The notes: generated from the letters alone by a model not told the origin. 37,479 nucleotides of DNA from a bacterium (GCA_016934675.1 JAFGSJ010000059.1:1-37479); one strand, 5' to 3'. Counted from the first letter of the stretch, positions 19,301-25,910 are shown. A program made the numbers and translations.

Positions 19301-21004
19301 CCAGGGCGTAAAACCATAGTCCTGCAGAATGGGGTTATAACGGCTACCGGTCGAGGTGTAGTCACCGGTATACCCACCCCAGATGATCATTTCCGAGCCG
19401 GTCCAAACCGCAGTGTGATAGTAGCGTGCCAGAGGAACATTGGTCGTCGAGGTAGCGGTCCAGCAACTCAAGGCCTGGTCCTGTTTTACCGGATTGTAGC
19501 GACCGCCGGTATTCAGCCGGGATATTGCACTGTACCCACCCCAGATGATCATTTCCGAGCCGGTCCAAACCGCTGTATGATAATAGCGCCGCGAGGGAAC
19601 ATCAACAGTCGAAGTCTCAATCCAGGGTGTTCCGCCCGGATAATCATTGGCCGGATTATAGCGTCCGCCGGTATTCAGAGTATAGTCACTGCTACAGGCG
19701 GGTGGGTCCGAACAACCATACCCGCCCCAGACAATCATTTCCGAGCCGGTCCAGACCGCTGAATGACTATAGCGGGTCGGAGGTGCGCCAGTTGTAGTCA
19801 TGGGCGTCCAACTGTCCGTGACCGGATCATAGCGCCCACCTGTATTCAATTCTATCGTTGAAGAAGCCCGACCGCCCCAGATAATCATTTTATCACCGGT
19901 CCAGATCGCCGTATGCAAATAGCGGGAATTGGGCACATTGGTAATACTCGTTTCCCGCCATGTGTCTGTGACCGGATTATAACAACCACCGGTATATGTG
20001 ACGAGTAAGCCGCCCCAGACGATCATTTCCGAGCCGGTCCAAACCGCGGTATGATAGTAGCGGCCATACGGTGAAAAAGAGTCCATGGCCCAGGTATCGG
20101 GTCGGAATTCACCGGTGACGGCTTTGGGTTTTGACAGATGATACACATAGCTTGAATCCCAACATAATCGATCAGGAGCGATTGTGGCTGACATACTGTC
20201 AAACCATGATCCGTAAGGCCTTTTGGTGAAAGTCCTCACTGCTCCGATCAATTCATTGTCCGTATTTTTTCTGGTCAAGCGTAAAATAAAGGCAGTGCGA
20301 GTCTCATCAAGCGTGATCGCTCCGATTTGTTCTGAAAACAGGACCCGCAGCCCGTCAAAGGCCTCCCGGTCCACGATAGTTATATCGTCGCGAGCGTCCG
20401 CCGGGAGATAGTCCTGGTTCACGGACACCTGATCATTGACCAGCAGATGAATCTCCCGATATTCGCCCTGATCTGACTTGATAAAAGTATCCGCGTTCAA
20501 AGTATCCCGCATGAGCTCAATTTTTTCTTTCAAATCCCCGTGGATCCTGTGATCATAGGCGTACCAGTTGGTGATCAGACGATGGACCAGCAAGGGTCTC
20601 GCCAAACATTCCGCGACCATGAAGGGATCGTTCTGCAAGGCCGATATGACCTCGGACAAGGCCTGAGGGTCCTTCGAGCGGGTCAGTAAACGATCAAGCT
20701 CGGCCTGCAAATGCTCCCCAGTCACCGGACGTTTCCAGAACGATTCGAGTAAGGCCGATTCCAGCAGGTATTCCCGGACCTTCCGCTCGAGCACTTCGCG
20801 ACTGATCGCCTGCTCGAACGCGGGCTTGGGCGATTGGTTCTCGACCGGCCAGATGCGGTGCCGATAAAGGACCCGTTCGATCGCTTCCTGAGCGGCAACG
20901 CGTTGCTCGAAACTCAAAAGACAATCATCTGCCCATGCTGTCGCACCCGTCATGATGACCAGGCACATGACCAGCAATGTTCCTATTCTGTAGTGTTTTG
21001 ACAT
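13346..21004 (-). CDS. Giant exported protein: kelch-like repeats, P domain and C25 (gingipain-type) cysteine protease domain
   Basis: A 2552-aa exported protein. A signal peptide covers residues 1-26. A helical domain of unknown function (about 27-310) follows. Fourteen kelch-like repeats (about 313-1021) have cores of the form RYYHTAVWTGSEMIIWGG. Next come a jelly-roll/MAM-like domain (about 1038-1230) and a PKD-like domain (1235-1313). An Ig-like domain is split in two (1314-1383 and 1514-1565) by an inserted proprotein-convertase P domain (about 1385-1512). The peptidase C25 domain (about 1573-1988) has the candidate catalytic dyad H1850 (NTHANH) and C1888 (SSGCHSG). The tail has an Ig-like domain, a thrombospondin-3-like Asp-rich calcium region (2311-2383) and a C-terminal IPT/TIG domain. 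It is likely a secreted or surface endopeptidase. C25 enzymes cleave after Arg or Lys, but specificity cannot be read here. AGGAAGG lies 10 nt before the ATG. No Por-type sorting domain or transmembrane anchor is seen at the C-terminus. Confidence 0.8.
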   Translation of the reverse strand: MSKHYRIGTLLVMCLVIMTGATAWADDCLLSFEQRVAAQEAIERVLYRHRIWPVENQSPKPAFEQAISREVLERKVREYLLESALLESFWKRPVTGEHLQAELDRLLTRSKDPQALSEVISALQNDPFMVAECLARPLLVHRLITNWYAYDHRIHGDLKEKIELMRDTLNADTFIKSDQGEYREIHLLVNDQVSVNQDYLPADARDDITIVDREAFDGLRVLFSEQIGAITLDETRTAFILRLTRKNTDNELIGAVRTFTKRPYGSWFDSMSATIAPDRLCWDSSYVYHLSKPKAVTGEFRPDTWAMDSFSPYGRYYHTAVWTGSEMIVWGGLLVTYTGGCYNPVTDTWRETSITNVPNSRYLHTAIWTGDKMIIWGGRASSTIELNTGGRYDPVTDSWTPMTTTGAPPTRYSHSAVWTGSEMIVWGGYGCSDPPACSSDYTLNTGGRYNPANDYPGGTPWIETSTVDVPSRRYYHTAVWTGSEMIIWGGYSAISRLNTGGRYNPVKQDQALSCWTATSTTNVPLARYYHTAVWTGSEMIIWGGYTGDYTSTGSRYNPILQDYGFTPWIETDSASSSCPTGRHSHSAVWTGNEMLIWGGRDSTSAINNGSSYNPTKDDLSGVDPWTAFDTGDAPAERYRHTAVWTGSEMIVWGGFTGVYFLGSGARFNPTLNSWTATSEREGPVGRYDHTAVWTGSEMIIWGGDDGILYYDSGGCYLPMFDTWSETGTTSQPAARAKHTAVWTGDYMLIWGGISDSGQLNSGGIYSPTDTWYTLSMTGAPSPRSEHTAVWAGYPYGMLVWGGYDGSSYVNTGGRFFVMGGNSWSAMADAPIEGRARHSAVWTGDTGSSVTEYRLAVWGGYTIAVDDEYFADGALYSPDTNKWYTITTTGAPEARAGHSVIWHDNHMIIWGGGQIMDPLRPCFNDGYRYVPNVWTALPAGPAELLPRSYHTAIDTGTEMIVWGGSNYSYYFDNGARYNYEIQEWTDLPLPLMTAARDLHTTIWTGQEMIIWGGRIHDKLMIFYPNTPPTAAPDILNSSDTVVLGGTSNDLQLSHTLRTAVWDDIDSSSGWTATGLWNIVTSQNCSGQGDYTSPLNAWYCGNGATCQYEGPGTYTLTSPLFTIKPDSDSVPQFIFSSFLDTDATKEDTATVSLRLNSGSWTVIAYDRSNCPSQFIKLDDDGQAWQTVSVNLPEIFTSIPVGSTLEVEFSFTSDGVSNDHLGWLIDDIGVGDPSGDGNNGLTTVPYHDRWDKATFEWDLNEDGFSDNPDLSTPIWNIPEASLANYGLGQPGTYTLTLNVTDVLDLTDSDTVQLTVVDGTAPTCSVIIPNGGESWTYSASLSDPEYHQIVWNAADNFQLDRTILSYSTDGGGQWTTIYDTDSPDYTATDTPVTIATPGTVYSQISLPLNLIITDVDVTIDISHTYDWDLIISLIGPDNTTVILSEQNGDYGDNYTDTHFDDEGSIPIGSGTAPFTGTYIPDEALSAFDGKGTLGLWQLKVQDVYSADGGQINSWSIHFTVEQNSQYCVWRMPTAEQAAADGQTFPSANCLIRVEVEDESGNSNSDTSDNPFYIVKPTTSSVRSLILWNSARITSQYGSSAATALVSKLEELADHERVAGVVLDLNAAGIDYSSWDAAPTDQSQANGVATAIWDYLYNNNTGQITTTYTNCEYVILVGDDYQLPFYRMLDGTSIYPESEYPAEVGLNTGTTIGSALNLGYFLTDNYYSETDPEPSRLVGDGYIYQNDLAIGRMVETPAQIIEQINTFIAYDGEVDLLDAQDTVLVTGYDFLYDSAFEIKETYANAPHSKTTYCLLEDPDNPDTGDPCLDNAFTPSQLENQLFLSQAHKMINVNTHANHFNWGTSTGSPALLSTSTMEANPNQLTGTIVYSSGCHSGLPVPATDSHPLDLPEEMVRKKTLAYIGNTGYGWGLRYGIGLTEYLVTVLTDTLLEQDSSSIGKALSVAKRNYFLEERRYDVFDEKVVHILTLFGIPNTLVVNATAKSCSTRMGLPGPTGPDHGCADGICLDKHLSDGHSSKDLPAGMTELELNFSFGSETYQEIVTDDGSYYTLNNTSSNEVGSAIQPQFIYDSQLSGTIAHGVLFIGGAYAEYPSFDPVVAVPRSTNADQGEGPLPLVSGFTPCIRVSYGTSGGSAQKSLSQVGYTNLVVQTGYIGDDGTTELKHNDMQFVIYYSNNPDDDAPIIQDPGSGGFHTLDGLEAVFTVSASDSSGVYRVLVTYNDKRTQAWKSFELEYDSISGNWTGTLSLMGSIIYFVQAVDNAGNIAILTQSGADLDGDEPPTPYGSTWAGPTTFEIILTDSDDDGLPDVYENAHPCLDPGIDDTEADPDYDYLSNESEFGLGTDPCDGDSDGGGDNDGSELNNGRKTDDFEDDLTIFILVDKYIPTNTYTISWPDVEDQNALIDGYYFVYRSDDPIIEPTDLVYGPLDDLTKSQADINPSCDPCYYQVWNYELSTLPPDVKSVVPDSGPASTTQDVEVFGDHFISGAEVTFCGTHATKVTVINPSKITCTTPALAAGFCDVKVINPNAQEGLLEDGYEYE
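17950..20070 (-). repeat. Tandem kelch-repeat DNA block inside the protease gene
   Basis: Fourteen tandem units, mostly 140-190 bp, encode the kelch-like repeats. The most conserved core is nearly invariant in DNA: the 20-mer ATCATTTCCGAGCCGGTCCA occurs exactly five times on the plus strand (starting at 19056, 19386, 19548, 19734 and 20022), with near copies elsewhere such as at 18908. Outer units toward 18000-18300 (the C-terminal end of the array) are more diverged. Identity at synonymous positions suggests recent duplication or gene conversion among the N-terminal units. Confidence 0.85.
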
Positions 21005-21056
21005 GGCTTTGATCCCTTCCTGTTAGAATCTGACTTTATATACTTTACCACATACA

Positions 21057-21085
21057 AATATAAGTCCATTCAAGGTACTGAGCAA
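21057..21085 (-). promoter_or_regulatory. Weak putative promoter of the giant protease gene
   Basis: On the minus strand TTGCTC (21085-21080) and TATATT (21062-21057) are 17 bp apart, about 53 bp before the protease start codon. The -10 box matches five of six consensus bases but the -35 only about three. Position is good, sequence support is weak. Confidence 0.3.
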
Positions 21086-21295
21086 CTTGACCGGCAACAT
21101 TTCTCGAGACGTAATTCCACGTTCTGGACGGACATGTAACGGGGTTGTCCCCTTTGAGTACTCTTGATTCCAGGAGCCAATGACACATTCTCGTGCGCCG
21201 ATTGTACTTCAGGTCAGCAGGGAGCCAAGACAAGAAAACGCGGTGTTGGAAGATGAGGTCTTGCGATGTCGATCTAGATAAAGCCGGGAAGAGCC

Positions 21296-21952
21296 TTATT
21301 TCTTGACCATAATAGTGGCATTTTTCGCTTGGGAACAGAAACCGGGAATCTGGCCCGTTACGATGCCGGTGGCCAAGTGCTCCTCCGCACTAAAAGAGAT
21401 CGGAAAAATCTGGTCCTGGGATTTGCCAAGCTCGGCGTAAAACTGGTCCAGATATTCTTGAGCGGGAGACATTATCCCAAACCAGAACGAAACCAAGCGT
21501 CCATTCGGCAGAAAAAGCTGGGGCTGGATGATGCCCAGGTTTCCATCAGTTTCGGAAGCCTCCGGGAGTTGCGGCGTCAAAAAGCCGGACAGAGTGCTGC
21601 CGTCAGCCAGGGTGAAACGAGCCTTAACTAAAAACATGGTCACCGAAGGATCGGCAGGCGAATCCTCGAGCCAGGGCCGAAACGTCTCTTCGTCGGTTTC
21701 CTGATACCAGGGCTGCTCGTAATCGATGACATGACAATTGACCCAGATCGGGTGCCGATCGAAATCAGCGGGCACGAGATCGCCAAATTGCTTCAATTCC
21801 GGCTTGGGACCGGTATATTCGACCCGGTCCAACTGCGAGACCTGGTCTTTCGGCTTGCATCTGAATCCCAGAAAAATAACAATAAGTATACCCAGACACA
21901 GTACTATCAGCATTAATGCAATCATTTTGCCTCCCTTTGTATGCTTACTCAT
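21296..21952 (-). CDS. Membrane-anchored protein of unknown function
   Basis: I do not recognise this protein. From the ATG at 21952 it is 218 aa: a short basic N-terminus (MSKHTKGGK), one strong hydrophobic segment (about residues 10-32) ending in FRCKPK, then a soluble domain of about 185 residues rich in beta pattern with many aromatic residues (HPIWVNCHVIDYEQPWY; FWFGIMSPAQEY). The topology fits one helix with the domain facing the periplasm. Start choice is ambiguous. The ATG at 21952 has GGAGGT 4 nt upstream, and an in-frame ATG at 21925 has GGGAGG 4 nt upstream, so both starts have a strong ribosome site; a third ATG at 21973 does not. It is divergent from the FecR gene and lies behind the giant protease gene on the same strand with a 291-bp gap. 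No motif suggests an enzyme. Confidence 0.65.
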   Translation of the reverse strand: MSKHTKGGKMIALMLIVLCLGILIVIFLGFRCKPKDQVSQLDRVEYTGPKPELKQFGDLVPADFDRHPIWVNCHVIDYEQPWYQETDEETFRPWLEDSPADPSVTMFLVKARFTLADGSTLSGFLTPQLPEASETDGNLGIIQPQLFLPNGRLVSFWFGIMSPAQEYLDQFYAELGKSQDQIFPISFSAEEHLATGIVTGQIPGFCSQAKNATIMVKK

Positions 21953-22449
21953 GAGTACCTCCACAATGTTCAAAATGCATTATATCTTTTTAAACAACAA
22001 AAGGAAACCATCCAGACGAATTTTCCTGGAGGTCCAGGAGAACGAGGGAATGCATTCCATTGGGGGACAGCCAAGAACAATTTTTTTTGTGGGAGATGGA
22101 TCACAACGTGAGGATTTGGAACGCATTTGTACAGATATGTGTTTTCTGTTATGGTCTTTCTTATCAGATGGCATTTTCACCTTGTCTAACCGGTTTCGTA
22201 AAGGTGAAAACGTGTTCATGCCCCATCGGAGGCATTTATACCAGAGACTGGTTCAGACAGGATTGAAATGCGTGTTCTTCATCCAGTCGATTCCTGACAG
22301 CTACCAGTTGGATTAACCACTTGGAGAAGCTGATCCCGTCTGGAGAGAATTCGCTATTTATATCATGATTTTTTTCGGGTAATAATGTATTATTAGGGAT
22401 GAAAGCTGAACAGAATTCAGAATAGTCAATCACCAGCCAGGAGGATTGT
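21953..22449. other. Gene-free divergent intergenic region upstream of the FecR gene
   Basis: These 497 bp separate the divergent membrane-anchored protein and FecR genes. Small overlapping frames on both strands lack ribosome sites and any family feature, so none is called. The visible structure is the inverted repeat at 22380-22395. The end holds a strong Shine-Dalgarno (AGGAGG) just before the FecR ATG. Confidence 0.55.
22380..22395. promoter_or_regulatory. AT-rich inverted repeat, possible operator
   Basis: TAATAAT and ATTATTA are perfect 7-bp inverted arms around GT, 54 bp before the FecR start codon. The symmetry and location fit a dimeric regulator site or part of an AT-rich promoter. 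No regulator is identified, so function is a guess. Confidence 0.35.
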
Positions 22450-23403
22450 ATGAAAAACGTTGCAATAGCTAATACATTAGCCTTCATATTTTTATCTGTT
22501 TCGGTTGCACACGCCGAATATTGGGCCCAGGCCACCTTTATCAAAGGTGAGGTCACGGTCAGTCCCGGCGGGAACGGCATGGCGGTACCCTTGACTTTGG
22601 GGGCTATGCTCAAAGCAGGTGATGTAGTCACAATTGCAGAAAAGGGGCGAGCATCGTTTCTGGTACATGACGGCAGCATTCTGATTGGTAAATCGGGGCA
22701 AAGCATCAGCTTTGGTCCGCAAGAGGGTGAACCCGAAGTCCGTATTAACGAGGTCGTCCGCAACATTGTTCACTCCATAATCGAGGTCGATGATCAGGAC
22801 CCGATGTTGAAGCATGTCGGGGGGTTGCGTTCGTTACAGAACAATGTCGCTATGGTGCCCACGAACACGAACCTCAGGGCGGACCAGACAGCTGTATTCA
22901 TGTGGTTACCCCGACCTCCGGTCAGCACCTATACCCTGGTCATCATCGGAGAAAATGATTTTTATCAGGAATACTCCAGTGCTGATAAGACGGTCTACCG
23001 GCTGGCACCGGGCACGCTTGAACCGGGACGGAAATATAACTGGGAGGTCCACGACGGTGCTCAGGATGTCGCCATTATACCTCTCGGTTCGGGGTCATTC
23101 TCGGTAGCCACCCGGGAAGTGTGTGACACGGTCAAGACCATGAGCGGGGATATTGCCAGAGCATATAGCAATTCCAAAGATACGAGTGATGCGACTCCCA
23201 GTTTTATATTATATCAGTTGTATCTGAAACATGGTTTTACGATCGAGGCGTTATTGATAGCTGAAGCTATGTGCTTGCGTGATCCTGAAAACAGTCATTT
23301 CAAACAATTGAAACAGGATTTGCAGAAAAGGATGAATCTGCATGACAGTGATATCGTCCTGCTCAAAAAGGAATACCAGGTCCCACAGTTTCAACCGGAA
23401 TGA
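22450..23403 (+). CDS. FecR-domain periplasmic protein paired with CHASE2 cyclase
   Basis: A 317-aa exported protein. A signal peptide is followed by a likely cleavage after AHA (residue 22). Residues about 28-110 show the FecR-type beta domain: ATFIKGEVTV at the start, LGAMLKAGDVVTIAEKGRASFLV and then DGSILIGKSGQSI. The middle (about 145-225) is a second beta-sandwich-like region, and the C-terminus is helical. There is no anti-sigma transmembrane helix, so it is not a canonical FecR sigma regulator. The gene directly precedes the CHASE2 adenylate cyclase gene on the same strand (105-bp gap). FecR-like proteins encoded beside CHASE2 cyclases recur in diverse bacteria, so a role as the periplasmic partner or ligand-side component of the cyclase is a reasonable inference. 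The ligand is unknown. Confidence 0.8.
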   Translation: MKNVAIANTLAFIFLSVSVAHAEYWAQATFIKGEVTVSPGGNGMAVPLTLGAMLKAGDVVTIAEKGRASFLVHDGSILIGKSGQSISFGPQEGEPEVRINEVVRNIVHSIIEVDDQDPMLKHVGGLRSLQNNVAMVPTNTNLRADQTAVFMWLPRPPVSTYTLVIIGENDFYQEYSSADKTVYRLAPGTLEPGRKYNWEVHDGAQDVAIIPLGSGSFSVATREVCDTVKTMSGDIARAYSNSKDTSDATPSFILYQLYLKHGFTIEALLIAEAMCLRDPENSHFKQLKQDLQKRMNLHDSDIVLLKKEYQVPQFQPE

Positions 23404-23427
23404 GTTGTCAGGCGTCACGGGCTACTG

Positions 23428-23439
23428 AAATCCGGATTT
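23428..23439. promoter_or_regulatory. 12-bp perfect palindrome between FecR and cyclase genes
   Basis: AAATCCGGATTT is a perfect 12-bp palindrome, 25 bp after the FecR stop and 70 bp before the cyclase start. It may be an operator for separate control of the cyclase, or chance. No promoter boxes are obvious next to it. Confidence 0.3.
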
Positions 23440-23508
23440 ATGAACGAGCATCTTTAGGGCAGCAGTTTGTGATAGTCCGGTCGTTTTTCTTTCAAGGGAC
23501 TGCTTATC

Positions 23509-25248
23509 ATGACCCGAAAATGGTTGATGATCTTGTTTTTTCTTGTTCTGAGCGGAGGTCTGACCTGGTACGTTCATAAACATCCGTTCTGCCGAGTTCT
23601 TGAATGGAAAGCTTTTGACTGGCAATTCCGGATTCGGGGGGAACGCTCGCCGAGTCAGGATATCGTCATCATTGCCATTGATGAACCGACATTTCACACG
23701 CTGAAAATGAAGTATCCTTTTCCACCCCTGGTCTTGGGGAAACTCATCGAGAAGCTGAACCGACATGGGGCTTCGGTGATCGGTTTTGATCTGCTCTATT
23801 CGGAACCGACCCGTGAATGTGATCCACCTGAACAAGACCGGCTTTTAGCTGAGATCATTGCCGAGGCGGGTAATGTACTCTGGGGTTGCGAATTGGAGAA
23901 TGGACAAAGGCTGGTCCTCCCGATCGATGTCATTCGAGACAGCCTTGTTGCGACCGGTTTCCTGAATTTTCCTGATGAAGTGGATAACCGTGTCCGGCGT
24001 TTTAAAGTGAAGGAGGCTGGGACTTATTCATTTGCAGCCGCGGTCATGAAGGCGTATGCTGGTTTTCTGCCCGGACAATGGGACACGGAGGAGCTGTATC
24101 TTATCGATTATTGCGGTGCCGCGGGTGTTTTTCACACTTTTTCGTTTGCAGATGTGCTCGAGGACAGGCTGGCTCCGGGTTCGCTCGAAGGTAAGATTTG
24201 TCTGGTCGGACCAACTTTTCTGGCCAGTCATGATTACTATGCCACTCCGTTCCATGATCCGGCCCGACCGGACACGCCTGGGGTCGAGATTCATGCCAAT
24301 ATCCTGATGACACTTTGGTCGGGTCATCAATTCATTATCAGAGACTTATGGTGGCCAGCCATCTGTTTTATGACTGTATTGGCAGGGGGCATTATCCTGC
24401 TTATGTTCGGCCATGTAGCCTGGTCTGGGGTCATCGGACTGTCCGCACTCATCACCTGGATTGTCTTTAGTATTTACTCATTTCAGCATTTTCAGATCGT
24501 GCCTCTGGTCGCTCCTGTCGGTGGGGCGGTTTTTCTATATCTTGCCGGAGGTACTGCCAGTTATCTGAGCGAACGCAAGGAAAAGAAACGAATCAGAATG
24601 TTGTTTTCCTCTTATGTTGATCCGGCCATAGTTTCGTATCTTCTGAAGAACCCGGACCTGATCAACACGACCGGAGTCAGACGCGAGGTCACAATCCTGT
24701 ATTCCGATATCGAGGGTTTTTCGGATATTTCATCAAATCGGACGCCCGAGGAACTCGTGTCACAACTCAATATTTATTTTGAAAAATTGACAAACATCAT
24801 TCTCTCGCATGATGGTATGTATGACAAGTATGTGGGCGATGCCCTGATGGCAGTTTTTGGATTTCCGCTTTCCGATCCCGCGCAGGCCATGAAAGCCGTA
24901 TTTGCGGCACTGGAAATCCAGGACCAACTCGATGTGATGAACACACGGTGGCGAGAACAGAAAGAACCGGAGTTTCGGACCAGGATCGGGATAAGTTCTG
25001 GTGAAGCTGTGATTGGACCGGTGGGGGGGACTCAGCGCAAGGACTTCACCGCATATGGTACAGTTGTCAATCGGGCCGCTCGCCTGGAAGCCTTCAACAA
25101 AACTCTGGGAACGCGGATTCTGATCGATCAGAACACCGCTGAAGCTCTTTCTTCGGAGATAACCCTCGTGAACTACGGTCCGCATAAGTTAAAAGGTCTT
25201 TCTGAAGATGTGGTGGTATACTGTCCGGTCCGTCCCGGACAGGCCTGA
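23509..25248 (+). CDS. CHASE2-domain class III adenylate cyclase
   Basis: A 579-aa inner-membrane receptor cyclase that converts ATP to cAMP. It has an N-terminal transmembrane helix (about 5-22) and a periplasmic CHASE2 sensor (about 25-275; QDIVIIAIDE, GASVIGFDLLYSEP). A cluster of transmembrane helices (about 281-355) leads to a cytoplasmic class III catalytic domain (about 385-570). Catalytic residues are complete: metal aspartates D400 (YSDIEGF) and D444 (YVGDAL), exactly 44 residues apart as in CyaC; purine-selecting K440 and T514; transition-state N521 and R525 (NRAAR). Lys with Thr at the purine site points to adenylate, not guanylate. The position usually aspartate in the GD-x-VN motif is T518, a mild oddity. 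The start has AAGGGA 9 nt upstream. It is likely co-transcribed with the FecR gene and converges on the PduO-type gene. CHASE2 ligand unknown. Confidence 0.92.
   Translation: MTRKWLMILFFLVLSGGLTWYVHKHPFCRVLEWKAFDWQFRIRGERSPSQDIVIIAIDEPTFHTLKMKYPFPPLVLGKLIEKLNRHGASVIGFDLLYSEPTRECDPPEQDRLLAEIIAEAGNVLWGCELENGQRLVLPIDVIRDSLVATGFLNFPDEVDNRVRRFKVKEAGTYSFAAAVMKAYAGFLPGQWDTEELYLIDYCGAAGVFHTFSFADVLEDRLAPGSLEGKICLVGPTFLASHDYYATPFHDPARPDTPGVEIHANILMTLWSGHQFIIRDLWWPAICFMTVLAGGIILLMFGHVAWSGVIGLSALITWIVFSIYSFQHFQIVPLVAPVGGAVFLYLAGGTASYLSERKEKKRIRMLFSSYVDPAIVSYLLKNPDLINTTGVRREVTILYSDIEGFSDISSNRTPEELVSQLNIYFEKLTNIILSHDGMYDKYVGDALMAVFGFPLSDPAQAMKAVFAALEIQDQLDVMNTRWREQKEPEFRTRIGISSGEAVIGPVGGTQRKDFTAYGTVVNRAARLEAFNKTLGTRILIDQNTAEALSSEITLVNYGPHKLKGLSEDVVVYCPVRPGQA
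25221..25242. repeat. Inverted repeat at the 3' end of the cyclase gene
   Basis: CTGTCCGG (25221-25228) and CCGGACAG (25235-25242) form a perfect 8-bp GC-rich stem with a 6-nt loop, ending 3 bp before the cyclase stop. A further pair, CATCCGGA and TCCGGATG (25250-25257 and 25303-25310), spans the gap to the convergent PduO-type gene. No U-run follows, so it may contribute to termination or RNA stability. Confidence 0.4.
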
Positions 25249-25298
25249 TCATCCGGAGCGGGTCCGCCCATCCTTACTCTATCAATGACAACAGTCCA

Positions 25299-25859
25299 TC
25301 AGTCCGGATGGAGAGGCGTCACGCCCGCAATTTTCTCTTCATAGCGGGCCATGAGGAAGAGTAAATCAGATAACCTGTTCACATATTGTTTCAAAATCGG
25401 GTTCTGAAGAGGTTCGCAAGCATCGAGCTCAGTCAGTCGACGTTCGGCACGACGAACAATGGCCCGGGCCATATCGGCATATGCCGATATGGGCGTGCTG
25501 CCGTAGAGCACGAAGGCGCGAGGCAGTCCCAATTCTTGTTCAAGCTGAGTTGCCTCACGTTCGATCAGCTTGACTTCATGCCCACTGATTGTCTTTTTGA
25601 GAAGGTGTGTCTTATCGGGAGGGCAAGCCAATTCAGCATTGAGATGATAAATATGATTCTGAACCATTACTATGAGTGTTTTCATACGTTCTGATCTGGT
25701 CATGGAACGATATGCACCCAGAAATGCATTGGCCTCGTCCATGACCCCGTATGTTTCAACCCTTAACCCGTGTTTGTCCACCTGGCTCCCACCCAGAAGC
25801 CTGGTTTTGCCTTCATCCCCCTGCCTGGTCACAATGGAATGCGTTCGCTTTCGAGCCAT
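25299..25859 (-). CDS. PduO-type cob(I)alamin adenosyltransferase
   Basis: A cytoplasmic PduO-family ATP:cob(I)alamin adenosyltransferase of 186 aa, close to the usual length for single-domain members. It attaches the adenosyl group of ATP to cobalt, giving adenosylcobalamin. The N-terminal ATP-binding loop reads TRQGDEGKTRLLGG (residues 11-24), followed by YGVMDEANAFLG with D41-E42. The arginine helix reads ARAIVRRAERR (131-141), with the arginines that form the intersubunit salt bridge and triphosphate contacts in this family. It is followed by YVNRLSDLLF (159-168), the last signature of the family. It reads divergently from an unrelated BtuR/CobO-type adenosyltransferase 211 bp away. No riboswitch is visible upstream. 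The biochemical call is secure; whether it serves a particular B12 enzyme is not shown. Confidence 0.92.
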   Translation of the reverse strand: MARKRTHSIVTRQGDEGKTRLLGGSQVDKHGLRVETYGVMDEANAFLGAYRSMTRSERMKTLIVMVQNHIYHLNAELACPPDKTHLLKKTISGHEVKLIEREATQLEQELGLPRAFVLYGSTPISAYADMARAIVRRAERRLTELDACEPLQNPILKQYVNRLSDLLFLMARYEEKIAGVTPLHPD

Positions 25860-25896
25860 TTTGTGTGGTCCCGCGTTTTGGTTTGATTACCTTTTG

Positions 25897-25910
25897 GAGC
25901 ATACATGCTC
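25897..25910. promoter_or_regulatory. Inverted repeat in the divergent adenosyltransferase promoter region
   Basis: GAGCAT and ATGCTC are perfect 6-bp arms around AC, 37 bp before the PduO-type start codon. A consensus TATAAT lies nearby on the plus strand (25941-25946) in an AT-rich stretch, without a good -35 box. The repeat is a candidate operator for one or both divergent genes. Confidence 0.35.

Noticed and set aside
17950..20070. CRISPR-like regular repetition
   Set aside because: The repeated unit is a coding kelch-like motif in one open frame, with spacing set by protein repeats and diverging copies, not a repeat-spacer array.
22236..22766. 176-codon minus-strand frame overlapping the FecR start
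   Set aside because: Covers the signal peptide and FecR domain of a better-supported gene; no ribosome site.
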